Origin: Crotophaga sulcirostris
Lineage: Eukaryota; Chordata; Aves; Cuculiformes; Crotophagidae
Assembly: GCA_013397455.1 (NCBI GenBank)
Contig: VYZB01000030.1
Location: 145,924 to 209,923, forward strand
Direction: 5' to 3'
DNA: 64,000 nt
The position numbers and the translations under genes are program-made. A model generated the notes under the pieces. That model was not told the origin of the DNA. It saw only the letters and a list, made by a program, of their open reading frames with translations, and made no database searches. The first letter of the stretch is position 1. Every line of letters starts with the position of its first letter. This document shows positions 47,401 through 59,100 of this stretch, piece after piece.

Positions 47401-50400
47401 GATGAGCTTAGCAGCCAGAGGCAGGAGGTGAACAAGCCTGCAGCCACTTTCCTAAAACTGCTCTCAACACAGCCTCAAACATGGCGACCTGAGTGCAGCG
47501 CAGTTAATGTAAACTGAGAGCTGATGCCAAAATAATCCTTTTGCACTTGGCAGGCATGATGTTTTAACAACTGCCCAGCAAATTCCTGCCTGCAAGGCTG
47601 CAGGAAGAAAAAATGCCTTAAAGGAAAGAGTAAACTTTCTTTGCCAGTTGCTATACTATTATTGGGGCAGCAGTATTTTTTTTAAATTATGGTCATGTTT
47701 ACCTCCAGTTTCTAGTGTAGAAGTGAACTTACTTCTTAGACAGTACAGTGCCTACTTAGCTTAAAATAGCAACCTAAAGAGCCACACAAACATCTATGGT
47801 AGCACTACACAGCCCATTCAAGCTGCTGCACTTTTGCCACGTGAAAATCAGATTTGCAGACTTACTGGTTGGGCAGGGCAACATCCGCCTGACCAGCACA
47901 AGGCCACAAGAGCTGCCCAGCTAGAGCACCACAGCATTGCTGCACAAACAGTGCCCTTTGCAGGGTTCAAAATTAGCTCCTAGATCTATTACAAGTTTAA
48001 TTTCATCTCAAAGAGCACACCAACTGCCTCTTCCTCAGGACACCTAGGGTGAACCAACTGCATCTAGCATACAGCAAAAAGAAAGGGCAACCTACTCCTC
48101 TTTTATAACTTTTTGCTCAGTGCATCCAGCTGTGGCTCGTGGTGGCCCTGGTTTGGTTAAAGGATGCAGCTGTGCTTTCTGCTCTCTCTGGAGCTGCCTG
48201 CAATTTAAGGTGTTGCTTGCCTTAGACCTGTTCTAGGTCAGCTCTTGCAGCAACATAGCTTCTGCTCTTCCTCATCTTCATGGTTTAATTCATCTTCTCC
48301 TATCTGTTTTTCTGAGATAAGCACTGTTTAAAGCCTCAATCCAACTCTTCTTGTTTTGTTGTAGCTAGCAAATGAAAATTAAAGCCCCTGCACCCAGTCA
48401 GGGGAATTCTTTGTAACAGAAACTCCCCCCACCCCCTTAAATAGAAACCTTTGGTGTGAAGCTGATTTCATTGCAAGCTCCACAGGGAAAGTCATTACAT
48501 TTAATAGAGGTTGACCTCATTTTGTAGTCCTCGATATTAAAGCTTATAAGGAGGGACCATAATTAGAAGCGGTGACTTCTCAATGAAGATATACAGTACT
48601 TGTTGTTGCTACCTCCTTCTTACCGAAGGATTCATTTAATATGGCTTGGAAAGAGTAACTTGAAACAGCTTTTGGCAGATAAGTGAACTCAAGTAAAATG
48701 CAAAGATCTGGTTTCCAAGAAGCCTTTTACAAGCTGTACAGAGAAATGAAATTAAACCCTTCAACAGCACACAAGACTTCCTACAGAGACTCCCTGGAAG
48801 AACTGCAAATGTGCATTCCAGGTGAAACTTTATCTTGGTTTGAGTCTGGAATTACATGAAGACATCCGGTGGTGGAGAGGACTGGTGGCCATGCATGGAT
48901 CTGCCCCCATGGCAGCCTCTGCTCGACTGGAGGGAAATGCTGGAATTTTCTACTGCATTTCCAAGGCTGTGGTCTGAGACAAAGAAAGCAAAAGGGTTCA
49001 AGCTCAGTAAATACGCGCAAGAGAGTGAATGCAAAGATGCCTCAGCTTTGTTAGCTTTCCAGCTTTACTAATGCAGCCTGGCTTTCCACACAGTGGACAC
49101 AGTTGTCACAGAGGAATGGGTAAACACAGCCACTGGCCACCACTAAATAAATACATTTTCCAAATCAAGGAAATGCACTACATTAAGGGATGTACCGCAC
49201 CGTGCCAGAGGCCTCACTGAGCACAGCTTTTCACCTTAACATGTTTTGAGTTTAAAATCTCTGTTCATAGCCTGCTTTCAAGTAACCCCTTCACTTTTCC
49301 AAGCCATAGAAGTCCACTTGAAATACATGCTTTGAATTATTTTTCCCAGCTCTTACAGTGCCCCCATTGCTCTCCTATCTCCTCAGCATCCCTTGTGTTT
49401 CTTATGCTGTTGGCTAGGTATCACCTCCCTGCTTAAACACTGGTGCATTGCTCAGAGAAGCTCTTACTATGTAAAAGGAATAATTTCTTGGTAAAAGCCC
49501 TAGGCCCCCTTAAATTTCCCATTAGATTTTACGGTTTGAACAGGCGTTTCTGCTACAGCAAGCCTTAGAACTTCCTGATTTTTGCACAGTTCTCCTTACC
49601 GCAAACAACTGAGTTCAGCTCTGCGCAAAACTCAGCTTTGGGCTTGGTTTCTTTAAAAATCAAGATAAACTGTGGTGTCCCGAGCTGAAGCACTTTCACA
49701 TGATGTTAAATAGCAACTTCTTTTGTAGGTCTGTGTGCTCTGCACTGAGCAGAGCAGTTGCTGCCTACACCTGCAGCTGGTTTGCTTTGCTGACTGTTCA
49801 CCCTGTGGTTTGTGGCACAACGTGTGTTTCAACGGGAAAAAGAAGAGAAAGGTGGCTCCTCCAAGAACGTAATTCTCCAAGAACTCCCTGAAGACCACAG
49901 CATGGTAGCTTAAAGCGTTCAGCCTTTGTTTCTCCAGCCAGAATGTGTTTCCACTCCACATGAGCAAAAGGGATCATGGTCAAGGGTCAAGGAAAAAGGG
50001 TGAGGAAGCCGAGAGTGGGACGTCACCAGCCCAACGCAACACCAGAGAGCTGGGTTGTGAGGCTGGGAGGACACTTGGTGGCCAGTGACTCTACTCTTGC
50101 AGCCCCATAGGGATGAAATACGACATGTTTAGTCTTACTTCACCTCTACCCTCCACAGCTATTCCAGCTTAGCTTGTTTTTCCTCTCTGCTTGAGGTACC
50201 TCCAGTATGAGATAAAGAGTGTTAATAAATTACACCCAGCAATTCCCACTACAGCTCATGCAATTAACCCCATCGTGCGGCAGCACTGGCTGGGGAAGCC
50301 CTGGACAATGTCCTGGGACTCCGATAGAGCCAAGAGCAATTTTGCCACCCATTCAGTGCAAAGAAGTTTAGTCTTTCTGAGTTTATTTTTAGAGCAGTAA

Positions 50401-53400
50401 GTTATTTTCAAAGAGCCTTTCTGTCAAGCTTGGCCCCGTATAAGCTGCCAAGTTGGCTCCTCCAGCTTCATAGGCACCGTTTGCAGGGCTGTCATGCGAT
50501 GAAGTGCTGTCAGTGCTTCCATTATAGCACCTTTCCCCAGCTCCAGCCGTGTTATAAATGGGACATAAACATCCAGTTCTGGCAGAAGCATTCAAGAGCT
50601 AACATGGAAAACAGTAACCACCTTAACCTAATCCTTGGTAAAATTCATTCGGCTGGGAAGAGAAAGTGGAGATTTAAAATATATTTTATTCCTCCCATGC
50701 CTAAATCCTGAATTTTAAAATCTAGCTGTATCACACTGAAATTACTCATGGGGAGTTTTTTAGTTTATTTTTTTAAAAACGTATCTGTGGTAAATGGAGA
50801 AGTGATCCCTTCCCTCCCCCACCTCTTCCACAAGCCAAACACTTGATTAAGAGTTGCCATTGTCAGTCCTACTAATGAAGGCCACAATTAATAGTCATTT
50901 CAATTAGGCACAAATCTGTGCTAGTGCTGAATGGGAGAGACAGCTGTCCTTCTCACCAACCTCAGCCATTTACGGCCACCCGGGATGCTGGGTCAGGGAA
51001 CTAATTTATTTGACAACTAACCAGGAGCTTCCAGCCAGCTCAGATCTGGCTGCAACCACCCGGCAGCCCAAGGTGGGGACACTGCAGTGTTGGGAAACAT
51101 CAGCTGGGCTGGTGGAAAGCAGGACTGCTCTTCGCACCAGTGCTCGTGTCTGTGGAAGAAGTTCATCTAGCTACAGCTTCAGCCCATTTTTTTTTAATAA
51201 CTGCCTTCTGCATGAGCTGCTGCTCAGAGAGAAAGCGGCCCCTTTTCTTCAGGAGGTGCTTGCTATCAAGTGGTCATGCCATCAGCCAGACTGGTGAATT
51301 AATCTAGATTCAAACTCCCATCCTTTTCCTTTTTTTCCTCTACTATTCAACTGGATCAGTTCCCGGAGCACAAGGGCCAGCACAAAGAGAATGGGAATAG
51401 AGGGACAGAGGAGTGCGAGATGCCTCCTGCCAACACCACCAAGGACTTGGGTTGATGCATGTTGACCCCAAAGCAGCTCCATAGTGACACAGCTCTCAGC
51501 TTGGCTGGTTCCTCTCTCCTAAACTAGCACACACTGAGTGCACTGTGAAATCAGCCCAGGAGGAGAAAGAGCCTACAAGCTTACTCTGCATTGGCTTAAT
51601 GCCAGAGTGACCTCTGACCACCTTGGGGGGCAGGTATGTGTAAAGGAACTATAGGAAAAGGAATTATAGGAGGGATCCTACCAACTCTTTCACTCTTATA
51701 AAGAAGTTGCCCCACTTCTGGTTTCAATATTTATATATAATATATATATTTCTAACTCCAGCATGTATTGCTGTGTTACCCCAGAAAAGGCAAAGTTTGG
51801 CAATTGCTGCAGGCTCCAACCAACAGGAGCTTGTTCTGGTGTGAGGACATCTGCAACTCCAGATGTGCTGAGGATGTTTAGGAGATGCAGAAGGTAGAGA
51901 TTTTGTGGTGTCAGGTGAGACAGCAGTTACTTCAGCCTAGCCCAGCCCCGCTATCCTGCTTTCCTGTGAGAACGCTGTGCTGCATGATCTGGCAGTGTCT
52001 TCTACAATGCTTTAAGCTCCACTGCTGAATCTAACCACACTTGAAAGACACGTAGAAGAAGCAAAGAGGTTTCTATGTGTCTCCTGAAAACCCCTTCCCC
52101 CACCTGACCTCCAAATACTCGAGCTTGGGGTGGGAAGGCTGCACACACGGCCATCTGCCACTCTACTTGGCGGCAGCTGCCCGGCCAGCCTGCATGTGCA
52201 TTTTAGCCTGCTAATTAGTGTACGTATGAGCACAAACTCTCTGCTTGGGGTGGGTGTGACAGGAGACATGGGAGGGGATTTTTTTTTTTTGCAGTGGATT
52301 CCGGTAATACAGGACACAAATTTGCAGGAAATGAGGCTTTACTTCCTGCTTATGGAGAATCACGTCCCAGTTGTCTGCTTTATGGTGTAAATCTGGAGGA
52401 ATTTGCTGAAGGGTGCATATTCCATGTGCACATAATGCCAATCTAGCAAACTCTGAGAGTACTTGTAAGGGGTAACTGGTATTTTGGCTGATGCCCTCCA
52501 TCGCAAGGGCATTGGAAGACAGGAAGGGCCCTCAGCAGTCTGGGTCAAACATCAGCATCCCAGCTTTATCCCTGCATCCTGCTGTTAGCATAGCTGTGCC
52601 AGTAAATGCCAGCAGTGGTGGCACCAGGGTTTCTCCTCTTCCATTAAGGAACTGCAGTTTTCCCTGTGTCATCAAGCGTAGTGCAAAAGGCTATTTGGCA
52701 AAGCTCTGCCATGACTTGCACCTGACTAAAATCTGAGCTCCACTGGGAAGAATGACACATTACCCTGGGTAAACAAAAATCCTGTAATGAAGAAATGAAT
52801 GTAAATACCAAAGGTAGGCAAGAGATTAAAGCAGTGCTCAAAGGACACTGGGTTTCTTGGGGACTCTAACTTCACCTCTAATGCTGTGGTCTGGCTGGAA
52901 TTTATTCCTTTTAAATATGTACCTAATGAGACCACTGACCTGCTGGGAGAGTTGCATCAGTTTTCATCCCTGCTGTTCCAGCTTCTGTTCAACCTACCAT
53001 TAAAGGGAAAAGCAGTCACTCAGCATGGTGCTGCCCAACACACGTTGGAGCCTGGCCTATGATGAAAAGGTGTGTGGTGTCTCCTACCCATCTCACCTGT
53101 GTGCATAAATGCGGGTTTTGTGTGTGCACCTTTGGAACCTGGTGGACCTCTCTTGAGAGGGATTTGCCAGGAACTGGTTACTACATGGTACACTGGCACG
53201 ATTTCCTTCTTCTAGGTGGGTCTGGGACTCCTCTAGCCCCAAGACCCTTATCTGCTGCTGGCTGAGGGAGATTTGCACAGGCAGGTCTACATCTCAGTCC
53301 TGTTGTCACTGTGAAGTGCTGAGGTCTCCTGTGTGTCTCATGGAAGAAACTATGAAATACAGAGAGATTAAATCAGTCCAGAAATACCATTACTGTGCCA

Positions 53401-54360
53401 GGAATTTTGTGACCAAAGCTGAGGTGAACATGGCTCTCTTAGGCTAAGAAACAAAACAAATCCTGTGATTTTCCTCATCTGTTTATAAGTCTCAAGCATA
53501 AGTGATGACTTTAAGGGTATATACTTATGTAAAGCTTTCTTCTTTAAATATAGGAGTATTCTGTCAGTAAACAAAACTATTTCAGCAATCAGGCATTAAG
53601 CTGACTCCAAAGGCTGTTGCAATTATGAGTTGTTGCACTTACGAGTTAAACAGTCATTTTGGTTGCATAATTTCCTAGTGCTTGAGATTATCCCAACAGA
53701 GAAGAAACAAAAAGGAGAAATAATGAAAAATGTTCCATGTTCTTAATTAAATTGATAACAGCAGACTTAAATCCCTTCTGTTCTGAGCCGAATATAAAGC
53801 CCTTGGAAAAAGAGGAAAAAAGAGTACCTGCTTGTCTGGCAATGCTATCTGTCTAGCACTAACCACAATAGCGCATAAACACCTAGTACAGACCTACAAA
53901 CATACAGAGAGAGCTCAGACCTGATATCCTGCCAAAACCAACACAATGTGCAAAATGAAACAAGTCATTGCCACACACTGCTTTGTCTATAGCAGTGAAT
54001 TGGAAAGAAATTCTCACATATGAGTTAAGACATTCCTATTGCAAAGAAAGGGGAAAAAAAAGGTAGTAATTAGGAAGTCAACTGAAAGGGCTGCTGATAT
54101 GCCACGCTTGCTCAGCCAGGAGAATGAAACTACATCTGATATTCAAATGGACAGGGTGAAATGAAGCATGAAATAGGAGAGAAAATACAGCTAAACTCCC
54201 ACAGATCAGTTCAGGGATCCCAGAGGATAGAGGTAGAAGAGAACTATTCTAGCAACCCACAGGGGCAGTGAGGAGACTCTCAACCCTGCAAAACCAAACC
54301 CAAACCATCCCACTGCCCCACCAGTTGTGGATGGCGCTGCCCTTAGCAGTGTTGCTGGAG
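41496..54360. other. Gene-free spacer
   Basis: About 12.9 kb with no recognised gene. An A-run lies at about 46653-46668 and an AT-rich microsatellite at about 51730-51750. A CATCTGTGAAATGGAGAATG stretch near 46048 recalls the MIR core but is too short to call. A frame at about 45650-45830 (plus strand) reads with charged residues but matches nothing known. The octamer palindrome at 47325 is listed separately. Confidence 0.55.
47325..47342. promoter_or_regulatory. Palindrome centred on an octamer motif
   Basis: ATATCAT-TTGC-ATGATAT has perfect 7-bp arms. It contains ATTTGCAT, the POU/Oct octamer, at 47330-47337. The surrounding 47300-47400 is dense in homeodomain-like and TGACTGCAG-type motifs and is a candidate enhancer core. 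Confidence 0.35.
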
Positions 54361-54361
54361 C

Positions 54362-54715
54362 AGAATCACAGAATCACAGAATCACAGGAGTTGGAAGGGA
54401 CCCACAAGGACCCTTGAGTCCAGCTCCTGCCCCTGCACAGGACAACCCCAATATTCACATTATGCGGCTGAGGGCATTGTCCAAATGCTTCTTGAACATT
54501 GTCAGGCTTGGCGCCATCACTGCTTCCCTGGGGAGCTGTTCCAGTGTTCCACAACCCTCTGGGTGAAGAAGTTTTTCCTAATGTCCAACTTAACCCTCCC
54601 CTGGCACATCTTCCTGCCCTTCCCTCAGGTGCTATCATTGGTCACCAGAGAAAAGACAGCAGAAGGCAGAGAGAGGAATCACCACCTGCGCCCATTCCTA
54701 GCCCACTGTAACAAG
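54362..54715 (-). mobile_element. CR1 LINE 3' fragment
   Basis: The reverse complement of an avian CR1 3' end. It opens with three copies of AGAATCACA (the CR1 terminal repeat), then TTGGAAGGGACCCACAAGG. The body includes CTGTTCCAGTGTTCCACAAC, CTCTGGGTGAAGAAGTTTTT and ATTGGTCACCAGAGAAAAG. The copy is 5'-truncated at about 54700. No reverse transcriptase is left; frames inside it are non-functional. Confidence 0.92.
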
Positions 54716-54790
54716 CAGTGAGGGCTCCTGGGGCTCACTAAGGCAGGGAAATGAAACAGCATCTTTCCTTGGGGCTGCGAGCAAGGGAGT

Positions 54791-55330
54791 TCATAGAATC
54801 ATAGAATGGTTTGGGTTGGAAGGGACCTCAAAGCCCATCCAGTCCCACCCCCTTGCCACGGGCAGGGTCCCCTCCCACCAGCCCAGGCTGCTCCAGGCCC
54901 CATCCAACCTGGCCTGGAACACCTCCAGGGAGGGGGCACCCACAGCTCCCCTGGGCAACCTGTGCCAGGGCACCACCACCCTCTTTGTGAAGAATTTCTT
55001 CTTCATGTCTGATCTAAATCTTCCCGCTTCCAGTTTAAAGCTGTTCCCCCTCGTCTTGTCATTACAGGCCCTTGTAAAAAGCCCCTCCCCAGCTTTCCTG
55101 GAGCCCCTTTCAGTACTGGGGGGCAGCTCTAAGGTCCCCCCGGAGCCTTCTCTTCTCCAGGCTGAACAACCCCAGCTCTCTCAGTCCGTCCCCATAGCAG
55201 AGGGGCTCCAGCCCTCTCGTCATCTTCATGGCCTCCTCTGGACCCGTTCAAACAGTTCCATCCCCTCCTTATGTTGGGAATTCCAGATCTGGACACAGGG
55301 CTCCAGGTGGTGTCACAGAGGGAGCAGAGG
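54791..55330 (-). mobile_element. CR1 LINE 3' fragment running into a gap
   Basis: Begins with TCATAGAATCATAGAATGG (the complement of the ATTCTATGA tail), then TTGGGTTGGAAGGGACCTC. It continues through GGGCAACCTGTGCCAGGGC, CTCTTTGTGAAGAATTTCTT, CTCCAGGCTGAACAACCCC and CAGATCTGGACACAGGG, all standard avian CR1 in reverse orientation. It is at least 540 bp and its 5' limit is hidden by the gap. It is closer to a clean CR1 than its neighbour, so probably younger. The two lie in the same orientation, 75 bp apart. Confidence 0.95.
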
Positions 55331-56081
55331 NNNNNNNNNNNNNNNNNNNNNNNNNNNNNNNNNNNNNNNNNNNNNNNNNNNNNNNNNNNNNNNNNNNNNN
55401 NNNNNNNNNNNNNNNNNNNNNNNNNNNNNNNNNNNNNNNNNNNNNNNNNNNNNNNNNNNNNNNNNNNNNNNNNNNNNNNNNNNNNNNNNNNNNNNNNNNN
55501 NNNNNNNNNNNNNNNNNNNNNNNNNNNNNNNNNNNNNNNNNNNNNNNNNNNNNNNNNNNNNNNNNNNNNNNNNNNNNNNNNNNNNNNNNNNNNNNNNNNN
55601 NNNNNNNNNNNNNNNNNNNNNNNNNNNNNNNNNNNNNNNNNNNNNNNNNNNNNNNNNNNNNNNNNNNNNNNNNNNNNNNNNNNNNNNNNNNNNNNNNNNN
55701 NNNNNNNNNNNNNNNNNNNNNNNNNNNNNNNNNNNNNNNNNNNNNNNNNNNNNNNNNNNNNNNNNNNNNNNNNNNNNNNNNNNNNNNNNNNNNNNNNNNN
55801 NNNNNNNNNNNNNNNNNNNNNNNNNNNNNNNNNNNNNNNNNNNNNNNNNNNNNNNNNNNNNNNNNNNNNNNNNNNNNNNNNNNNNNNNNNNNNNNNNNNN
55901 NNNNNNNNNNNNNNNNNNNNNNNNNNNNNNNNNNNNNNNNNNNNNNNNNNNNNNNNNNNNNNNNNNNNNNNNNNNNNNNNNNNNNNNNNNNNNNNNNNNN
56001 NNNNNNNNNNNNNNNNNNNNNNNNNNNNNNNNNNNNNNNNNNNNNNNNNNNNNNNNNNNNNNNNNNNNNNNNNNNNNNNNN
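55331..56081. other. Assembly gap (751 N)
   Basis: Undetermined bases between a CR1 body on the left and CT-rich simple repeat on the right. Open frames reported across it are artefacts. Confidence 0.99.
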
Positions 56082-56114
56082 CTTCCCCTTCCCTTCCTCT
56101 TCCCCTTCCCTTCA
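56082..56114 (+). repeat. CT-rich simple repeat (CCCTTCC-type)
   Basis: Irregular repeats of CTTCCC and CCTTCC continue from the gap edge. The gap probably hides a longer polypyrimidine microsatellite that broke the assembly. Confidence 0.8.
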
Positions 56115-59100
56115 AATACAATTTAGGTTCTTAATTATGTATGTTTTTTCTTCTTGGGCCAAATGAAAACACACTTTGCATGGAAGCTTGTTTTACTGTT
56201 GGATTTATAGATTGAGAATTCCTACATATATAAAACCGAACCACTGCAGTTAAGTAGCCTGTGAAATTCTTGCAAACACAGGAGAAAACACATCAGGAAC
56301 AAACTGGTGAGCACAGCTTTCCCCCTGCCTGAAGCAAGCGGAGGTTCCCCAGTAGCTGGTGCAGAGAGAGCTCCCTCTCCTGCTGAAAATCATCGCCAGC
56401 CCCTGTCCACCCTAGAGAGACTTGTTGCGGTATTACCCAGCATTTCTGGGGATCAGACCAATGGCAACGTGACATGTTGTAAACAGAAATTCTTAAATGG
56501 ATGTGGATACACAGCACTGATAATTTATGCTGATCTCCTTTATTATTTGCGGTGGCTTTATAAAACAAAAGGTCATTTTTTGATTCTTTTCCCTACTGCA
56601 GCAAGATTATCCCTGTCAATGGAAATCATCCAGCATGCAAACAATTCAGCTGAGTGTCTGTCACTGTCACAAATGATTTTTTTCTGATAAAACTCGTATT
56701 TAAATAAAGTGTGACTTCATAAAGTTTGATGATAAGGTGATGCTATTACCTCCCGCATGAAGGAAATGTACGAGAGAAAATCAGTTTATATGTGTTTAGA
56801 GCCAAAGGATTCTATGTGCACACCCGAACCCCTGTGTCACTTAGCTAAGATTTCAAAGGGTTGTTTTGGGTCTCCACCATACTCCCCTCCCATCTGGATG
56901 TTCTGCCAATTGCTGCCAGTTGTCAGTTTGCTCCAAAGTCCAGATTCGAGTTTCGCAAAGCAGTTTCTCGGGCATTGTATTTCATAAAATAAATTATTTA
57001 ATGGAGCAATATGGCAGCATAGTCGACTCTGCAGAGGACCAACACGAACCCAGAAATCCCTGAACAATTATACCCTTACAGACGAATTACCCACCCCTCA
57101 CAAAGGTTCAATCCAGTTCATATTTGGGTCTGGAGGCTTCTCCTTCCTTCACTGTCCTTCGGAGGTCATTACCTTGTCTCAGTGCAGCTCATGTGGATGC
57201 TCTGTATCTGTGTAGCCTCTGTATTTTCCTGGTTTTCACTGACTCTGGAGGCCCCATTCTGACTGAACAGGTTGTGTGCACTGGGAAAGTTTTTAACTGG
57301 AAATTCCCAGCGTGTGGCCTGGTGCTTCACAGCAAGGGTGGCTGCTTGTGCTAAGCAAGCTAAGCAAACAGATACCAAATCACACAATGTTCTAACTCTA
57401 ACTGGTTTGTTATATTTAAAGTGTTACTTATTTAGGCTAAACAGCCAATCTTTGTTAAAGAGGAAAGCTGCCAGGTCGTGCAGTCCAGCTGCCACCCAGG
57501 GAGGATCCAAGTGGGGTTCACCAGTGACCTGTGGCTGGTGAAAGATCTCCTTGCTTCGAGGAGTCCTGGTGTGAGGGGAAAGCATCGCTACGCAGCCCAG
57601 CAGGGAGAGCGCAAAGGTGGTTCACTTAGGCTGTCATATTTTTGGGATAAAAGAGGTTAACTGGCAGTCAAACTGCATCTGAGGCTTCTTATCGGTGTTC
57701 ACTGTGTTGCCTGGCTGTAGGCAGGCCTTTACCTCCTCTGAAACCTGAACCAAACTGCTGCTGTTTTGGTTGAGGGCAGGGTGATAGAACACATCCATCA
57801 TAGTCATTCCACTTAAAAAAGCCCAAACTCTGCCTATCCTAGGATAATCTTATTGTCTGCTGCAAGGGATCAGTAATCTGACAGTTCTTAAGAGGGTGAG
57901 ATGCTCCTGTCTGGCAGACAGGTGATCCCATGCTGAGCCAAGGCACCACATTTCCACTGTGAATTGCAGCAGCTGATTCAGGGAGGGCTTTCCAGAGGCA
58001 TCAGGCAGCCACCATCTCATCCAGAGTCTGCACTATGTAGAAATGTCTCCTATTAATAGTGTAAATGCTCATAATAGGTAGCAAAGCAGTGTGCTTTTCA
58101 GAACAGTTTGAGATATAATTGAGCCTGCACTGAAAGGCTGTATTATACCATGTACCAACCTGCACCAGCTATTTCAACTGACTATTTATACTTTTTGGAG
58201 GACTTTGCTATTTCCCACTTTTTTTTTTTTTTTAATTTAACCTGATTTGTAATGAATAGTCCAGGTTTTATAAAATGGCAGGTGTTAAGGTAAGAAATAT
58301 TTTTAAAAGCTCTATTTTCTAAGTGTCAGAAATCTCTCCAGCTTGCCAAAACACAGCCATGCATGTAAACGGTGCTCTTCGATAAAGAGGAGGAGATGAG
58401 AATAACAATTTGGGGGCAGCAACAGAGCTGGCTGTAATACAAGGTTCTACTGCCTAGGGACTTAAAAAGGACCCAGTGACAGTAACTGAATCAAGCTGAA
58501 AGCAAAAATGCATGATTTTTTGGTTTGAATTAGTAATCCAAGATGTTTCAGGAGAGGTTTGGCTGTAGCCTTTTGCCTCCAGGATGCGTCTCAACCCTCC
58601 CATTCATCTCTGCTGCAATGTACAACAAAATGGATAGATGTGAGGTCTGGCTTCTGACAGGCCTCAATGCTTAGGGTTTGCAAGCAGTATGAGTCTCGTT
58701 GCTGTAGTACAGTGATCCTCCAGATCCCATCAGAGCTGCTACCACTGCTCATCCAAAAAAACCAAAGCTCTCAGCTCCCTTGAAGCCTCTGCTGCACCGG
58801 TCCATGACCACAGCTAGCTTTGCCCTCTGGGTAAATCCATGCTACAGGAAGTGTTTTCCATGCATTTAACAGGTGGGTAAGCTGAGACAGGGGATGAAAT
58901 GTGTTGTTTGGGGCAGAAGTGGAAAAGGAGGTTTGTCTTCCCACTCCTCCATTGTGACCATCCACTCCATCTGTTAACACTTCGGCACACGATGCCCGTC
59001 TCCAATGCGATTCTGATTAGTCTGCAAAGTGCTGCTTGTTGATGTTTTGGTTTGATACTTGAAGAGCTCTGTGGAGATATTTAATTAGACAAAATTAATT

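Noticed and set aside
54816..56166. Long open frames of 287-436 codons at 54.8-56.2 kb
   Set aside because: They cross the second assembly gap, and their readable parts are reversed CR1 sequence and CT-rich repeat.
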